Positions 48,101-61,300 of a DNA stretch of 64,000 nt are shown one piece after another. Made by a program: the position numbers and the translations under genes. Source of the DNA: Mastigias papua. Taxonomy: Eukaryota; Cnidaria; Scyphozoa; Rhizostomeae; Mastigiidae. The stretch's first letter is position 1; every line of letters begins with the position of its first letter. The DNA is taken from NCBI GenBank assembly GCA_964019165.1, contig OZ025267.1, positions 7,630,148 to 7,694,147 on the forward strand, written 5' to 3'. The notes beneath the pieces were generated by a model, which was not told the DNA's origin, did not search any database, and saw only the letters and a list, made by a program, of their open reading frames with translations.

Positions 48101-51100
48101 ATAGCGGACACTATATTACATGGAATGTATTATATGTCAGCTAATTAGATGTGAATATACATTACTAATTAGCAAAGTCAAAAGAAGTAGTAGAAGTGAT
48201 AGCATTTTTATAATATTATTATTACTACTATTTAGTAGATAGTTGTAGGCAATATATGTGCGATTTGAGGCTGTCCGCTGCCTCATTGACTTCCAGTTAT
48301 ATTAGCTCCAATCTTATTTGAACAAAAGTCATCATAAAATGCGTTCATATTTCGAAGTCAACATTTTCCTTTAAATTTCCAGTCGTTACTTTGTTTAAGA
48401 ATGTCCAATTGACAATCAAGTGATCAAGTGGAGTTTATCAAGTGACAGACTCGTGATAGAGTCAACTTGAAATGACTTTTACTTTTAGGAATATGAGATG
48501 GGAATGTCTTTTTGGCTATTTGTTAGTGCTTGCGTTTGTAGATTGTGAGAAGCGCCAAGCATAAATTTTGGTGCATATGTCTTGATTACAACTTATAAGT
48601 CAATATCAGTCGAGCTTAGGACAACTAATGTAATGGTTGTGTGTTGAAAGCCAGTCTTTATAGTTGTACACACCCTTTGCCATTTGTCAAGTGTGCCATT
48701 GTACGCCTAGGAGTATATTTCAGTACCTTCTCTGAATTTGGTAGTGGCTGGAGCATAATGTACGCTAGTATGGGCAACAAGTGCGAGTATTATGTAAAGT
48801 TTTTAGGTAGTTTAACGGAAGTTGATTGTCCTTGGGCGCTCAATCCTAATGGCTGGCTATTCTTTACCGCGAACGGTCAAATGGAGTACCGTACCCCTAG
48901 AGTTGCGCATAACTTTGCTCTAACATGCCTGTCTGCTCTGTGCAAGACGTGTGTGCGAACAAAAATTACAACAGATCTATATAGACGATATTTAATCTTA
49001 ATCGCCCTTTCTTTTCCAGCAAGTCTTATTCTTAGATGGCATTGCACAGGAGCAGAATGTTGCCTGTAATAAACACAGAATGTGAAATGCGACACTATGA
49101 GATAAAAATTATTTCCATAAGTCAATTGAAGTTCGTGGCAACGCGTTTGACGTTTCTAATCGTTTAAAGATTAAGAAAAAGCACTATTTCTAAAATTCTT
49201 AAATCTAAGACTATTCTGATTCCTTGACTTTGAAAGATCATTGCACTATTACTACGCAAAATAGCAGAGTAGCCTTTTTCTTGTGGTAAATTATCAGCCT
49301 CTACTTATACCTATAGTCATATACCATTAATTTCACGTCATTACATTTAATATTCTTTATACCGAAATGTGACCCTTCTCTAGTGTTGTTATTATCTCAC
49401 ATAATTTCTTTGATTTCTAGATATGTTTTCTAATATCACTTAGACAAAATTCTATTTTTTTAGTTCAATTTCGCAACGTTTCATTTTATCATTCCAGGTG
49501 ACAGATTTGGATTAAAAATGCGATTTATAGACCATGTTTTTGATGACTTTGTTGTTGAAAAACTGACTGTAAAGGTTATTCTCCCGGAGGGTGTCAAGTA
49601 AGTTGTAATTTGAATGAGTAGTTAGTTCTTGTCAATAAAATTTTATCGTCCCAAATAAAATTATCATTCCATATTCCTTGGACTGGAAATCTCCAGGATT
49701 ATGGCAAGTTTAGACGATTTGAGCCATAATTTGTTGCTGTTGTTGCCATTGTGGATGGATGTACTACTGTTTGCAAAGTATGGCAGGTATACCCCCAAGG
49801 TGCTCTTTGTGAATTTCATATGAGTTACCTACAGGGTTGCCACGAAACCAGGGATACTCGGGGAATTTTGTATTCAATCATGGAATATCAGGGGGGAAGA
49901 GAGATTTTTCGAAAAATCAGGGAAAATCATAGTTGTTCCGTTTTTTCAGAGGAATGATAACATGTATCGTCTGATCTTATCACTGTGGCTACGTTACAGC
50001 TCCTAATTCCACTGATTATTACTGTACTTTTATGAATCTTCATTTGTGAATTGTAGTAGGCAATCACACTGTTTTTTTCAAAGCATTCAAACACTGTATG
50101 GGTGTAGAGTTGAGCTACAAATTCAAGAAATTTTTGTTTCTTTGATGTTCAATACTTTTACTCGTGAGTTTTATTCAGCATAATCTGGGTTTTAAAATAT
50201 ATTCACCATGATGATATTTGGATATTCCCAATGATTATTGGAGCATGTGATCTATATTGTTTGGGGAAAGTAGTTTTTCGGTGGATGTTGGTGTTGTTCC
50301 TGCAGGAAGAGCAACATCAGCTTTCATTTGAGCGCCAAGGAAACGTACATTTGAGCTCTACATTTGAGTAGAAATAAAAATTTATGCTTCATAGCTCTCC
50401 AACATAAGCCCATCAACAACCTCTTTCAGCCTCGAAGCTGTATCTTCCTTGAAAATAGAATGAAAGAAAGGAAGCGTAGTTCTGCATTCAATAAAGCCAA
50501 ATATTTGAACCACGAAAAAGGTCGAGGCTCTCACAAATCCCATATCTGTCCAAAGAAATGATAGAATCCTAATTGAGAGTTATCAGAATAGAATCGAAAA
50601 TCAGGGTAAATAAGTAGCATTTCACTGAAAATATCAGGGAATGTTAGGGACTTTTTTCCCTGTAATAGTGGTGCCAAGCCTGTATTTAAATGCGCGTGGA
50701 GTCCCTTTTGGTGCCGCTACCCATGCATTTTTCTGGTTGTATTGGAAACAAAGGCCTCGTTGATTTTCCCATACTGTTCAAATGAGAACCACTTGCCTTT
50801 CTCATCTCTTATGCGTACTTTGGGTGCCCCCTATTCTTATTTATTTAAATAAGAATGTCATCTCTGTTCTTTTTGTTCTTGTTTTCAGGGACATTAAAGT
50901 AAAAGCCCCATTTGGTGTTAAAAGTGACGAAATTGGTGTCCATTATACTTATCTTGATACAGTTGGCCGCCCTGTAATCATAATGAAGAAGGATAATGTC
51001 GTAGACAGCCATATTCAAGATATGGAGGTATGTATGGCCAGCTACTTGTAATTGAGGCCGCTTTTTTGTTCGTATGATTTTTGATTCTGCTTTATCATTG

Positions 51101-54100
51101 TGAGTTTGCTATTGACGCATTTGTGGCTAGTTCAGCTGTTTGATGTGCTACGTGTGAATTCTTGCTAAATCATACATATAGTGATGGTAAGAAGATTCAA
51201 GACATTTCAGAATGACAGTGGAAGTTGTTAGTCTGTAGGTCTTAGTTTAATATCTATCCTTTATTTTCATTATGCTAATGCGAAGTTGTGTGGGGAATTT
51301 ATCAAAACTGAACTGTCCCCAATGAATTCCTAGTGACACTAAAGAAACTCTCTGGTTGATTTTCCGTTGTACTCTTTTCCAGTTGTTGAAATATTTTGCT
51401 ACTCATGAATAAAGCATTTTTTTATGCTAATTTTAAGGAATGTTCTAAATTTCTATGTCAATCATTGTATTTGCGAAACCATCGAACAGGCTAGAATCTA
51501 CCAAGAATACGTCACTACTAAATCGAGTAAAATATGAAAACGAGGTATTCTAAAAATAGTGATCACTGTGGCCTAATACCATGTGAGGAATACCCGAGAA
51601 GGTTCCTTGCAAGTTAACGAGAGCTTGTAATGTAAAATGGCAATGGATTATGCAAAAACAACTAAATAAGCTACGAAATGTTCTATATACGTGGACAGAG
51701 GGTAAAGGTATGTTCGACTTTCCACAGTTTGTCTGATAACAAAGGGTAAGTGTATCAATCATTTAAAAACTGTAGAAGATAAAAGGTAGAAATCTAGATT
51801 AAGTCCTTATACTGTCGATTTATACTGAAAGGAAAAAGTTTGTTTCTTATAAAAAATCGTGTCTTATACTAAAATGTATGACGATTTTGGCAAATTCCTG
51901 TATGTTGTCCTTTATGTTTTAGATTCATTACAGTTTCCAGAAGCTGATGTTACTTCAAGAGCCTCTCCTTGTAGTTTCAGCTTTTTATCTGTTCTTTCTG
52001 CTTGTTATCATCATTGTTCGCATGGACTTCTCCATCACAAAGGTATGACATTATCTACCTACTCCTCCCCTTAGAAATTATTTGGGAGACAATGGAGTGC
52101 TTTTTGAGAAAGACCGCCTTAATAGTCTTTAAATATTTGACGAAGTTGCATTATTTATTTGCTAATATTAGTAAAAGAATTTATTTAAAGTTGGACGTAG
52201 GCATACAGCTGGATGCAGGTATGGTGTACTGAAAGAGTATAGTGCACTAATTTGGGCCATCTACATAATATGTACACAATAGAAAGGAACGGTTTTGAAG
52301 CTAATTGCAGGTATGCATTTAGAGTTTAGAATACTTCTGGATTTATCTCATCAGGTTTAATGTTCCACAGAATACTACCTCTGAAGTTCTCTGAAGAGAA
52401 TTTGATTTAAGCCCTGTTAAAAGTTCTAGCTTTAGGTTATTACCAGTTTGATTTATTGCCTTTTGTGCTTTGTTCAGCATAGCCGCCAAATGTTTAAGAA
52501 CCCTGCCATGTGTGTTGTTTCTCAACCTAATTGACCAATCATCATGCAAAATGGGCCTAATTGTAGTATGTGTGGTCAGAATCCTGCATGATGATTGGTC
52601 AATTAGGTTGGGAGAAGTATATTTGACAGGGTTCTCAAACATTTGGCGGCTATGCAGCTTTTTTCACTGTTTGGGAGTATAGATAAATCAGAAGACCATT
52701 ACGGGCCAGTCCGTGGCATGTAGCAAGTGAGTTGTAATTGGCTCAATGGCTGTGAAGCCGTTAAGAAACTTAATTTAAGAGGAGGATTACAGATCATGCT
52801 TTCTATCTGGCAGATTATTTTCATCAAATTATAATCGTATACAAGATCGGTGCATACTGCCGAAAATATTTTGCTGTAAATTTTCCTAGATTTGTTAGTT
52901 TTATATGATCGTTTAAATTTTATTTTTCCCTTGTACACAGTTTTCCTTTTCCCTTTAGGATGCAGCAAAGGAATCAAGAATGAAAGTTGCTGGTCTCCTA
53001 GAAGAGCTTATTTCCTTTCTTGAGAAAAGAACAGGCCTAGCTGCTTTATATGATGCTGAAATTGATAAGTTCAAGTCCTCACGTGACACAGCTGGCTTCA
53101 ATGCTGCCGTGAAGAAAATTAATTCCGATTACAGTGCAGCAAATGCTAAAGTCTTGTCTCATCAAGCCGAGCTCGGAAAGGAGGACCGTGACCTCGCTGA
53201 TAAGGTCAGTTTTAGCACTGTTATTATTCTGATATTAACTCACGTGGGGAGGTGGTAGGGGAGTGTATAGCCTTGTTCTCATATAGCTGTATATGCTGCT
53301 AGGCTACCTGCGATAGCATTCTGCCATCTACCATCTGCCATGGTTCCAGGTACACCTAGTACTGGTAAATATGCCGGTAACTAACGGTTTGTTTTGAAGA
53401 AGCTGCTAATCGTTGACAGTTTTTTGTTGTATAAACATCTACTTACGTACGCAATATGATTGGCCACGCGCGACGGAGCAACATTTTTGGTTGGAGGGGA
53501 GCTAGAGTGGACAGATTACCATTGGAGGGATATAGAAGGGTGCTAAAACAGGTACTAAATTATATTTGCCGTAGAAAGTGGAGGGGATGTAGTCCCCGGC
53601 TCCCCCGCCTGTGTTGGCTCACCACTGTCACTTGATTGCATATGCGATTCGGTTGTCTGTTGTTCCAGGAGAATGCCGTAGCTACTGGGAAAAGGTTAAA
53701 TTCATTCAACTTTCTTCCGGCAGTTATGACAGTTAAAACTTCTTGCCGGTGGTACCGAAAGAAGTCGTTTCCATATAGAAACATGTGCCTGCAGTACTGG
53801 GAGCGTGGCAGATGGCAGAGTGCTATCGCAGGTAGCCTTACCGGTATTTATGGAAGGTTAAGGTCTAAATGGAAATATCTTTTCATGAGTACTCAAAAGG
53901 AAAACAGTGTGTTTGACATTACTTCATGAATTTGATAACCAAAATTTAAGGGCTTTATAAGTGCGGATATTTTTTGATTTAAGAAGAAAGAACGATCTTT
54001 ATTGTGAAAGCAAATTCATCAGTTCGATTGAGTTATCTTTTGAAGTACAATTTGGCATTCATTGTAGACGACAACCGAATTGTAGACTTTGTTGTAAGCG

Positions 54101-56089
54101 TCATTTATGTTGCTACAATCGGAATATTTAACATAAAGTTGGCGGCATTGGGCAGCATTTGAACATTTGAGAGTATTCGTCATTTATTACTTATACCCAG
54201 CTACCCTGATTTTGATTTGAAGTAATAGCCCAAAATTTTAATGTTTTTTAACATAATGTATACTCCACTGTTTTCATACTCGTTCCGAATAGTAAAAAGT
54301 TATAGAAAGTTATTCTCACATAGCATTCTCCCACAAATTGAGTACTATTTCTCCTTTGATCTCATGTTCACTTATTTTTATACTATCTTGTTGCACGGTT
54401 TGGTTAGGAAGTCATCCTGATCTTTGCAAATTGTGCCCTATTCTTTTGTCTGCCTGTACACATTTTAATATAGTTACTTAGCAAAGGATGTTAGTTCTTG
54501 GCAAAGATTCAGGAAAGTTATTGAAGGATCTGTCAAAACCAGAACCATTCTAAAGGATTGTCATTGAGATTAGTTGGAAAACATGTAACTAATCTAACGT
54601 AAAAGGATTCTAGGAAAGCTATTATCGTCTTTTCGGTCTTTTCTTCTAATTCTTATCAGAGCATTCTCATAAATACCTAGGAACCCTAAAAACCCTAAAA
54701 TTTTAATCATAAAGCTTTGAAATTATACCATTGTTGCAAATTCATGGCCTATGTAGACAACGTATAGACTCAGGTTGGAATGCCTAGAAAGGACAAAGTC
54801 ACTAGGCATTGAAATATTTTCAAATGATCAATCCTTTTGTAACTTTGTAATTATATTTTGCTGTATTATAAGACGTTGGTTTTCTTTTTTTATGATGAAA
54901 TTAAAGCTCACTTGTATGCTCAAGTAGGCCAAGGCTTGCGTAGACAGGCTTGCAGTATGAAAGGCATGGTGTGCAGCATTCGCTCATGAACTATTTTGAA
55001 TCAGGGGAAAACAGGGTGGAAATGAAGGAAATATCAGGGAAAATGACTTCACTGATTTGGCAGACACCCTGTACTAGTCTTCTTTAGAAAAGTTCCAGAT
55101 TCTATCAAGGTTCCAAATTCTATCTAGGAGAAAGCGTCAACATTTGCTGGTGCCTTTAGAGTTGGTCTTCACTCCGCTTTACATACATTATTTGGGTGAA
55201 ATGGGCGGGGGGGTTATCAATAATCGACGTAGTTCATGGCTAGAAATAGGGGGGCCTGTTGAGACGACGTTGGTCGATTAGGGGAGGGAGGGTAAAAAAT
55301 AGCTCAAATATTGACGACGTCATGAATGTATTGTCCCTAAAATACTGTTTCAGAGCTTAGCACAGTAGTTTTTGTCTACATTTTGGCAAGAGATCTTATG
55401 GTTACCTGGCAGAACACTGCTTCATTAAATGCCAGATCTTTATTTATAGTGCTCTATTGTCTGTGAGTTGTAGTTGGAGTGTTTTTGGATTGGTGTTTGT
55501 GCTGGAATTTTTTGAGAACAGAATTGTTTGTCGGATGATTTCGTTCTTGATTTTATTTAGACGTACTAAATTTGTAAGACACGGAGGCAAGTAACAGTTG
55601 TGTTTTTGAGTTGTAGGGTGTTTGAATTCTCCTGAAGTAAGCCTGAAATTCCCTGTGATATTTCTGGTGAACTTTCCATTATTGAAAGCATACTTAAAAG
55701 CGCACGTTTTTTAAGGAAATGATTTTTATCTTTATCTTACTCCTGTTGTTTTCTCCACGTAACTTAATGTTACCCTCTGTCAATTGGCGCTCATCTTATC
55801 GAAAACTTGTTGCATCATCATATATTGGAATCTGGCCTTTTTTGTTTTCTAATATTTGATAAATGTTTCTCCACAAACCATGATGGAATTTCTTTTTCCT
55901 TTTTAGCTCCAAGAGTTGCAGAAAAAGGAGGGGGAAAGAAAGCAGTTGATAGAACAGGCAATCATCCTCGCTCAAAAGGTTGTTGGCAGCAAGATTGGTA
56001 AGCAACAGTATGTTGAAAGCAATCAAAACAATCGCACAAAACGCGATCGCATAACAGAAGACATGGAGGAAATCATAGGGTCTTTATAA
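42153..56089 (+). CDS. RPN1: Ribophorin I, oligosaccharyltransferase subunit, complete, 10 exons, 602 aa
   Basis: Subunit of the ER oligosaccharyltransferase that helps present substrates for N-glycosylation. Exons: 42153-42398, 43090-43157, 44072-44426, 45418-45513, 46874-47129, 49498-49597, 50889-51027, 51923-52042, 52959-53204, 55907-56089. They join in one frame to 602 aa; the human protein is 607. Features in order: signal peptide ([12 protein letters not shown]); luminal domain with [28 protein letters not shown] [37 protein letters not shown] and [11 protein letters not shown]; one membrane span in exon 51923-52042 ([19 protein letters not shown]) followed by RMDFSITK; then a cytosolic coiled-coil tail rich in Lys and Glu. 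All splice phases agree. The start is the only Met before the signal peptide. AATAAA lies about 95 bases after the stop. Confidence 0.96.
44790..44990 (-). repeat. Dispersed repeat, copy 2 (inverted relative of 4320-4545)
   Basis: Reverse complement of this block aligns with 4320-4545. Shared landmarks are GTTGTGCTAT, ACCACACC, CCACACCCATGTCATGAGC and TTTTACTTCA followed by AGAAGTACCA. It lies in the ribophorin I intron between exons 44072-44426 and 45418-45513. Confidence 0.4.
48052..48097 (+). repeat. (GTT)n-type trinucleotide repeat
   Basis: Imperfect GTT/CTT triplets over about 46 bp within the ribophorin I intron 47130-49497. The rest of that 2.4 kb intron shows no exon that fits ribophorin I. 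Confidence 0.8.
52478..52655. mobile_element. Foldback MITE with long terminal inverted repeats, about 178 bp
   Basis: The ends GCATAGCCGCCAAATGTTT and AAACATTTGGCGGCTATGC are perfect inverses. The inner parts TCAACCTAATTGACCAATCA and its inverse (TGATTGGTCAATTAGGTTG) also match. Nearly the whole element therefore folds into one hairpin with a short loop near 52550-52570. It sits in the ribophorin I intron 52043-52958. Confidence 0.85.
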
Positions 56090-56183
56090 ATGGACAGCAC
56101 TAACTGAAAGCAGGTAGTACTTGCTTGATAACATAGACAGATTTTAATCTATCTTTTTGACCAAAGCATCCAATTTTCGATTC

Positions 56184-56189
56184 AATAAA
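56184..56189 (+). terminator. Poly(A) signal of ribophorin I
   Basis: AATAAA, 95 bases after the ribophorin I stop codon, in a T-rich 3' flank. It is the first canonical signal downstream of the stop. Confidence 0.7.
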
Positions 56190-58339
56190 TACTCTGAATC
56201 GCGCGTTTATTTTTTGTTTCTCTTCTCTCCGTGTCAGTGTATAACCGGATAAGTTACTGAATGGATCACCCCCATTTTATCATGTTTGTTTTGCCATGTT
56301 ACCGAGACAATGGCTTCTCATCTAGTGCAAGATTTGGAATAGATATCGAGGAACATTGTTTGCCACTCATTCTTCCGTTTAGATCCTCTAAAGAAACTTA
56401 CACTATCCAGGATACTCTACACTATCCAATCTCTTCCCTGTCACCCATTTTTCAATTTCTCTACGTAAATTTTTCATCGTTTGCTTCAGGCCCTTTTGTC
56501 TTCTATTCTTTCATTTGAAGCAAGTTTTTCAAGCTCTGCATCGGTTCAAGTGTACCAAAAGTTGTAGTTGTCTGATCCTAACTATTTACTAGTCACAAAG
56601 CAATTATTATCAATAGTTTTACGAAACTGGTAATTATGCCCCAAATAGTTTATGTAAGTTTTGATTTTATGCTACGCATAGGATGGTAGTACAGTTTCGT
56701 GTTTCGATATTTTGTGGTGTATTACTCATTTCGTGAGACACAACAATCATTGGAATAGTGGAAGTCGGATTGGGAATTTGAATAGGTTTTGGAGTTGATA
56801 AGGTATTAGATTAGGAGAAAATTGGGAATCTTAAGAGAATATCTTATAATTCCCCTTGAACTAAAGTACAGCAGTTCCACGTTGTTGCCTTCCCTATGTG
56901 TAGTAACACGAAACAGCATGCTAGAAACCGAAGGAAGTTCTTAGTCTAACCGCATCCTTCGGAAGCATTTCGACTTAGTGTTGTGTTAGAATATTTTGGA
57001 CCAGTACACCCGATGTGGTTAAGAGCGGTACAACGGTCTTTGTTTTATAAAAGGAGATAGAAAGTCAGGATGGAGAGTGTTGAACTGTATGCTTTGTAGC
57101 TAGTATTGTAGTTTTTAGTTTGGTGTTTGTCAGTTCATGTCATATGGTCTCAGGATAGGGATTAAATACACACCTTTTATCAACTATAAGCAAAATGATC
57201 ATTATTATTTTTTACCAACCTTTGATTTAAAAGTACGTTTTCAAATGCACAGTACAAAATCTTACATCAATTCCAAAGCACCGAATGCGTTGACAGATTT
57301 CAGATACAATCGCAATTTTACGGTTTCTATATCTTGTTCAACATTGAGCATTCATGCGTAAAGTTAATTTCTTTTGATCTGAAACACAAAGTCATTTTGA
57401 TGCTACCATCTTCAGTTTGTTAGCGAAGTTTATCAATATTGCACTTCCTACTAGGAGATTCTTGTTCCTGTGGCTCCCGGGCACCTCTCCTTGTGCTCTT
57501 TGTTCTTTGGCATGAATTGCTCACCCACATTTTTGCATGGTGTTTAAACCTACGTTGGCCAATGCATTGGTGCCATTCGTAGAGCCATTACTTAAATGAG
57601 GGTTTAATCTCAAACTTTACTATTTGTAGAGCCATTGAAATTATATCTAGGCCTTCCTACCTGTTCTATGCACTTTTACGGGAATGGCTTTACCCCTATG
57701 TTAGCAGAGGCATTGCTTAACTTACAAACCTCATAAGGAGCTGAAGTGTATAGCCCTGTTAAACCGACTTCAGTAACGATTATCACAAAACAGAGTTTGT
57801 CCTACTTATCAGTTTCCTTGCAATGGTTTGTTAGCCCTCAGATTTGTTTCTCGCAGATATATAGTGAAATAAACGGGGTTCAGTTTCATTTCATTGTATT
57901 CAAACTATCTACCATTATCATCTGCACAACATTCAGATGTTGTAGTTTATGTTAGCTTTAAATCAGTATTTGTGTTACGTAACCTTTGGGAGTGGATATG
58001 TATTTGTCTAATAAGTTTGTCTTGACAGTAAGGAGGAAGTAGACTATTGAGAGTGCTTGAAACTAAGATCCTTGTTTTCAATATCAATAGTCGTATTTAC
58101 TTACGTCCGGTTTAGTTTTCTAGAAATGATCATACTGATTTATTGAACCTGATACTAAACGATCTTACTGCGCGATTTTTGCGCTTTTCTCCAGTGACTT
58201 CTTGATAGAACCCCTTCCAGGTATTTGCACCTCCCCCCTCTTATAGGCTCCCACCTCTATTCCGAAGTTGAGAGTACACAGTTGAAGGAAACATGGTACG
58301 AGATTTTGCGATGTTTATAGATAAATTTTCGCCCCGCAG
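56190..58339. other. Interval between ribophorin I and the discoidin-domain gene
   Basis: No gene or repeat recognised. The first exon(s) of the following gene, including any signal peptide, should lie here, but no short open frame stands out from background. Confidence 0.35.
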
Positions 58340-61300
58340 CACTCACTGAAATTTTGAAGCTTGCTAGAAAGAATCTCGTTCAGCTGTCGCTGTACATTTT
58401 AACTGGAGGAAAGATTGGTAACATCGACGTACGTCGCAATGGTCGCAACTTTCGAGCCCTTTACAGCTTGCTGTATATTCTTAACACAAATACGGATAAC
58501 GGGACCAAGACACGATCCCTGAGGAGCCTTGGAACATTATGGTGTACGTTGTGGAAGTTCACGCTCATAAATAGCGCTGTGTTCCATTTCCAACTCAAGC
58601 CAGGTAAGGTTGTCACCAGAAAACAAGTGATATGCTACATTAATGTCAATCATTAACTATAATACAATCAATGATATCAAATTAGACTTGATAGAATTCT
58701 GTGTACGTGTCATCATGCGTCATACCGATAAGTAGCAAGCAGCATGGTCTTTTATTGCGCTTCTTGTTACCGACTGGGAATGACCACTAATGACTTATGT
58801 CTAGCCTCGTAGCCGATACGGGATATCTTAACTGCCCAATCAGACATGAAACTGAGAAGGAAGTATAATACTGGATAAAACAAGCCGCAACTGTAACAAA
58901 ACGTAATTGTTAAGGAAGATCGACAGTATCGTCAATGCTATCGAAACGACGACGATGATGGAAATACTATTTCATAACTTTGTTTACATCTATACATTTG
59001 TTGCATTACTGAAAAGTAAGTCATCACATTTCATTTGGCTCTAATGTGTTGGTAATGAAATAGGTAGAGGAAATGCCATTCGTTTTGGAACGGCGTTATT
59101 TTCATTGGTGCACTCAGATGAATGATGATTTTTACATCATATAGCTGTTTAGATATTTCAGCACCAATTCATTTTCACTGAATCAAACACTGCACTCATA
59201 AAATAGCTCTAAAATAGACTTATGGTCGTATGACTCTGACGGGGGCTCCTCAATTCGTGGGTGTTTTGAATGAAAGTGACTAGGTTGTGAACTAGTATCA
59301 TTTTAGGCCAGCAATTTCATAAAACGCGCATATTTATTTACATGACTACGATATGTCTTTCAAAACTGATTTTGGAAGAATACCTGAAATCTGTCTCCAG
59401 ACTTTTCGGTCTTTTGCAGCCAACATTATCTGTTCATTATTTGCTGTCTTTAGAGTTGAGAATAATAAACGACGGTGTATTAAATATCTTAACAACCTTG
59501 CTCTACACAACTTGCAAGTAATGTTTTCCAGAAATTCCCACTTCTTCACTCACAGAAAAATACTTCAAACGGGCAAATATCGTTCTCTTTCAGAGGTACA
59601 AAATTATGGAACAGCCTCTCAGCAGAGACAAAGTTGCTATCCTCCCTAACAAATTCAAGACTCTCATTTGACGTAATTATAAGTGTTTCTTAGCTTTGTC
59701 CAATTTGGGTAGGGTTGTTTATTAACTTTCGAAAAATTGAGCCTACCGTTTCTTATAACCTGTTTCTTATAAAAAAATTCGTGTACTTGATCAGTCCCTT
59801 TATGAAAGCTATTTTTCATGTTTTCTGAGTCTTGAAAGATGTGAGAATTTACATGATTATTTAAACTAGTATATTCCAGCAAATATATTTACAGTAGATT
59901 AGAGAAGCTAAAAAGTTACCCATAGTAGTACGTCTGTAGTTTGTTCTTTTTACCTAATCCAAGCAATACCTAACATGTGTTTTCGATTTTATTTGAGTCT
60001 CATACATGATCAAAAACACATGCCAGATTTAAGATCTCATTTCCCTTTGAGGTCATATATTTCCCAATGAAACTATGAATAGATATATGTAAGTGCATTG
60101 TTTTCCTTTTTGACAGCTCCTTGTTCTGTCACATCGTTTATAACATCACTGTTACATGGCAAATAAAGAAATTGCAACTCTTTTCTTTTTAGGCGGTTTC
60201 ATCAAGACGTCAGCTATCCGAGGGGGTAAGTTACAACGATAGTATAGATTTTAAATGTTTTTAGAAGGGGGTATGCAGGCAAGTGTGATACCAATCCAGA
60301 GACTGGGGAGCTTTGACTGGTCATGCCATTTCAAGAATGATGCTCTTTTGGGGCCACGATCCTCAGTACTAACAGCGTACAGCAAACTACGTGGCAAGAG
60401 GATGACAAGGAGCAATACTATCTCATAACAAAGAGTTAAATCTTGCTCTAAGTCTACCACTTCTTCTATTTCTTTGCGAATGCGGTCGAATCAGGACAGT
60501 TGATCCTAGAGAGAAGGGGGATGTGCCCCCCTGTCCTTCCATTACCCCGCAACAGGACAGGGACGTATCTTAATTTTGTACAGTAGAAAAACTTGTGGAA
60601 AGTATTTTCAAGATATGTTGGTCCGACATTTGGTACAATCCTCGCCAAAATTAGTTGGAACAACGACGGTTTAGTCATCCTCGAGAGCAACGTCATTCCT
60701 GTTTTACTGCCAGTGGATATCTCTCCTGTTCCTATTTCCCTTTCCCCCATCCCCATGAACAATGTTGATTTCCTCATTAGCGAAAAGAACTATAAAAGCA
60801 GAACAATCTCATCATACTTCAACATTGTATCAAGGGGGGGGTGGAGGAGGAGAAAAATTATGTGACAATGTAGTAGGTGTTCTAACAATTTTGGCGAGGA
60901 TTGTGGCAACAATTGCCCGATCACTTCAATTTCATAGCAGCTCCGTGCAAATGGAAAGTATGGCATTAAATGTAGTTTCTTAAAGACTGATAATGTCAAT
61001 CATTTTACCAACCAAAGGACCTTTTTGGTACCGATAGTAGATATAGTTTTCACATATGAATCACAATGCCTGTTTTGTGACTGACGATTAATTCGATGAT
61101 CATCGTGTATAGTTCATGGGCCACTCATGAAGATATTGTGGGTCTTGTGCCTCCATTCCCCCTGTCAGGTTCGTTCTTGGTTTTACACAGCTGGTTTTAC
61201 GAATGAGAGACATTGAAGTGACTAAACTTGTGACAGCAAGTTTGCTATAATCTGTCATCAGTAAATCGATACTTACCTCTAATTCTTGCTTGCCATTTTA

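Noticed and set aside
48641..49069. 142-codon + strand frame in a ribophorin I intron
   Set aside because: No recognisable domain, signal or homologous text, an overlapping minus-strand frame, and splice sites of RPN1 already account for the protein without it.
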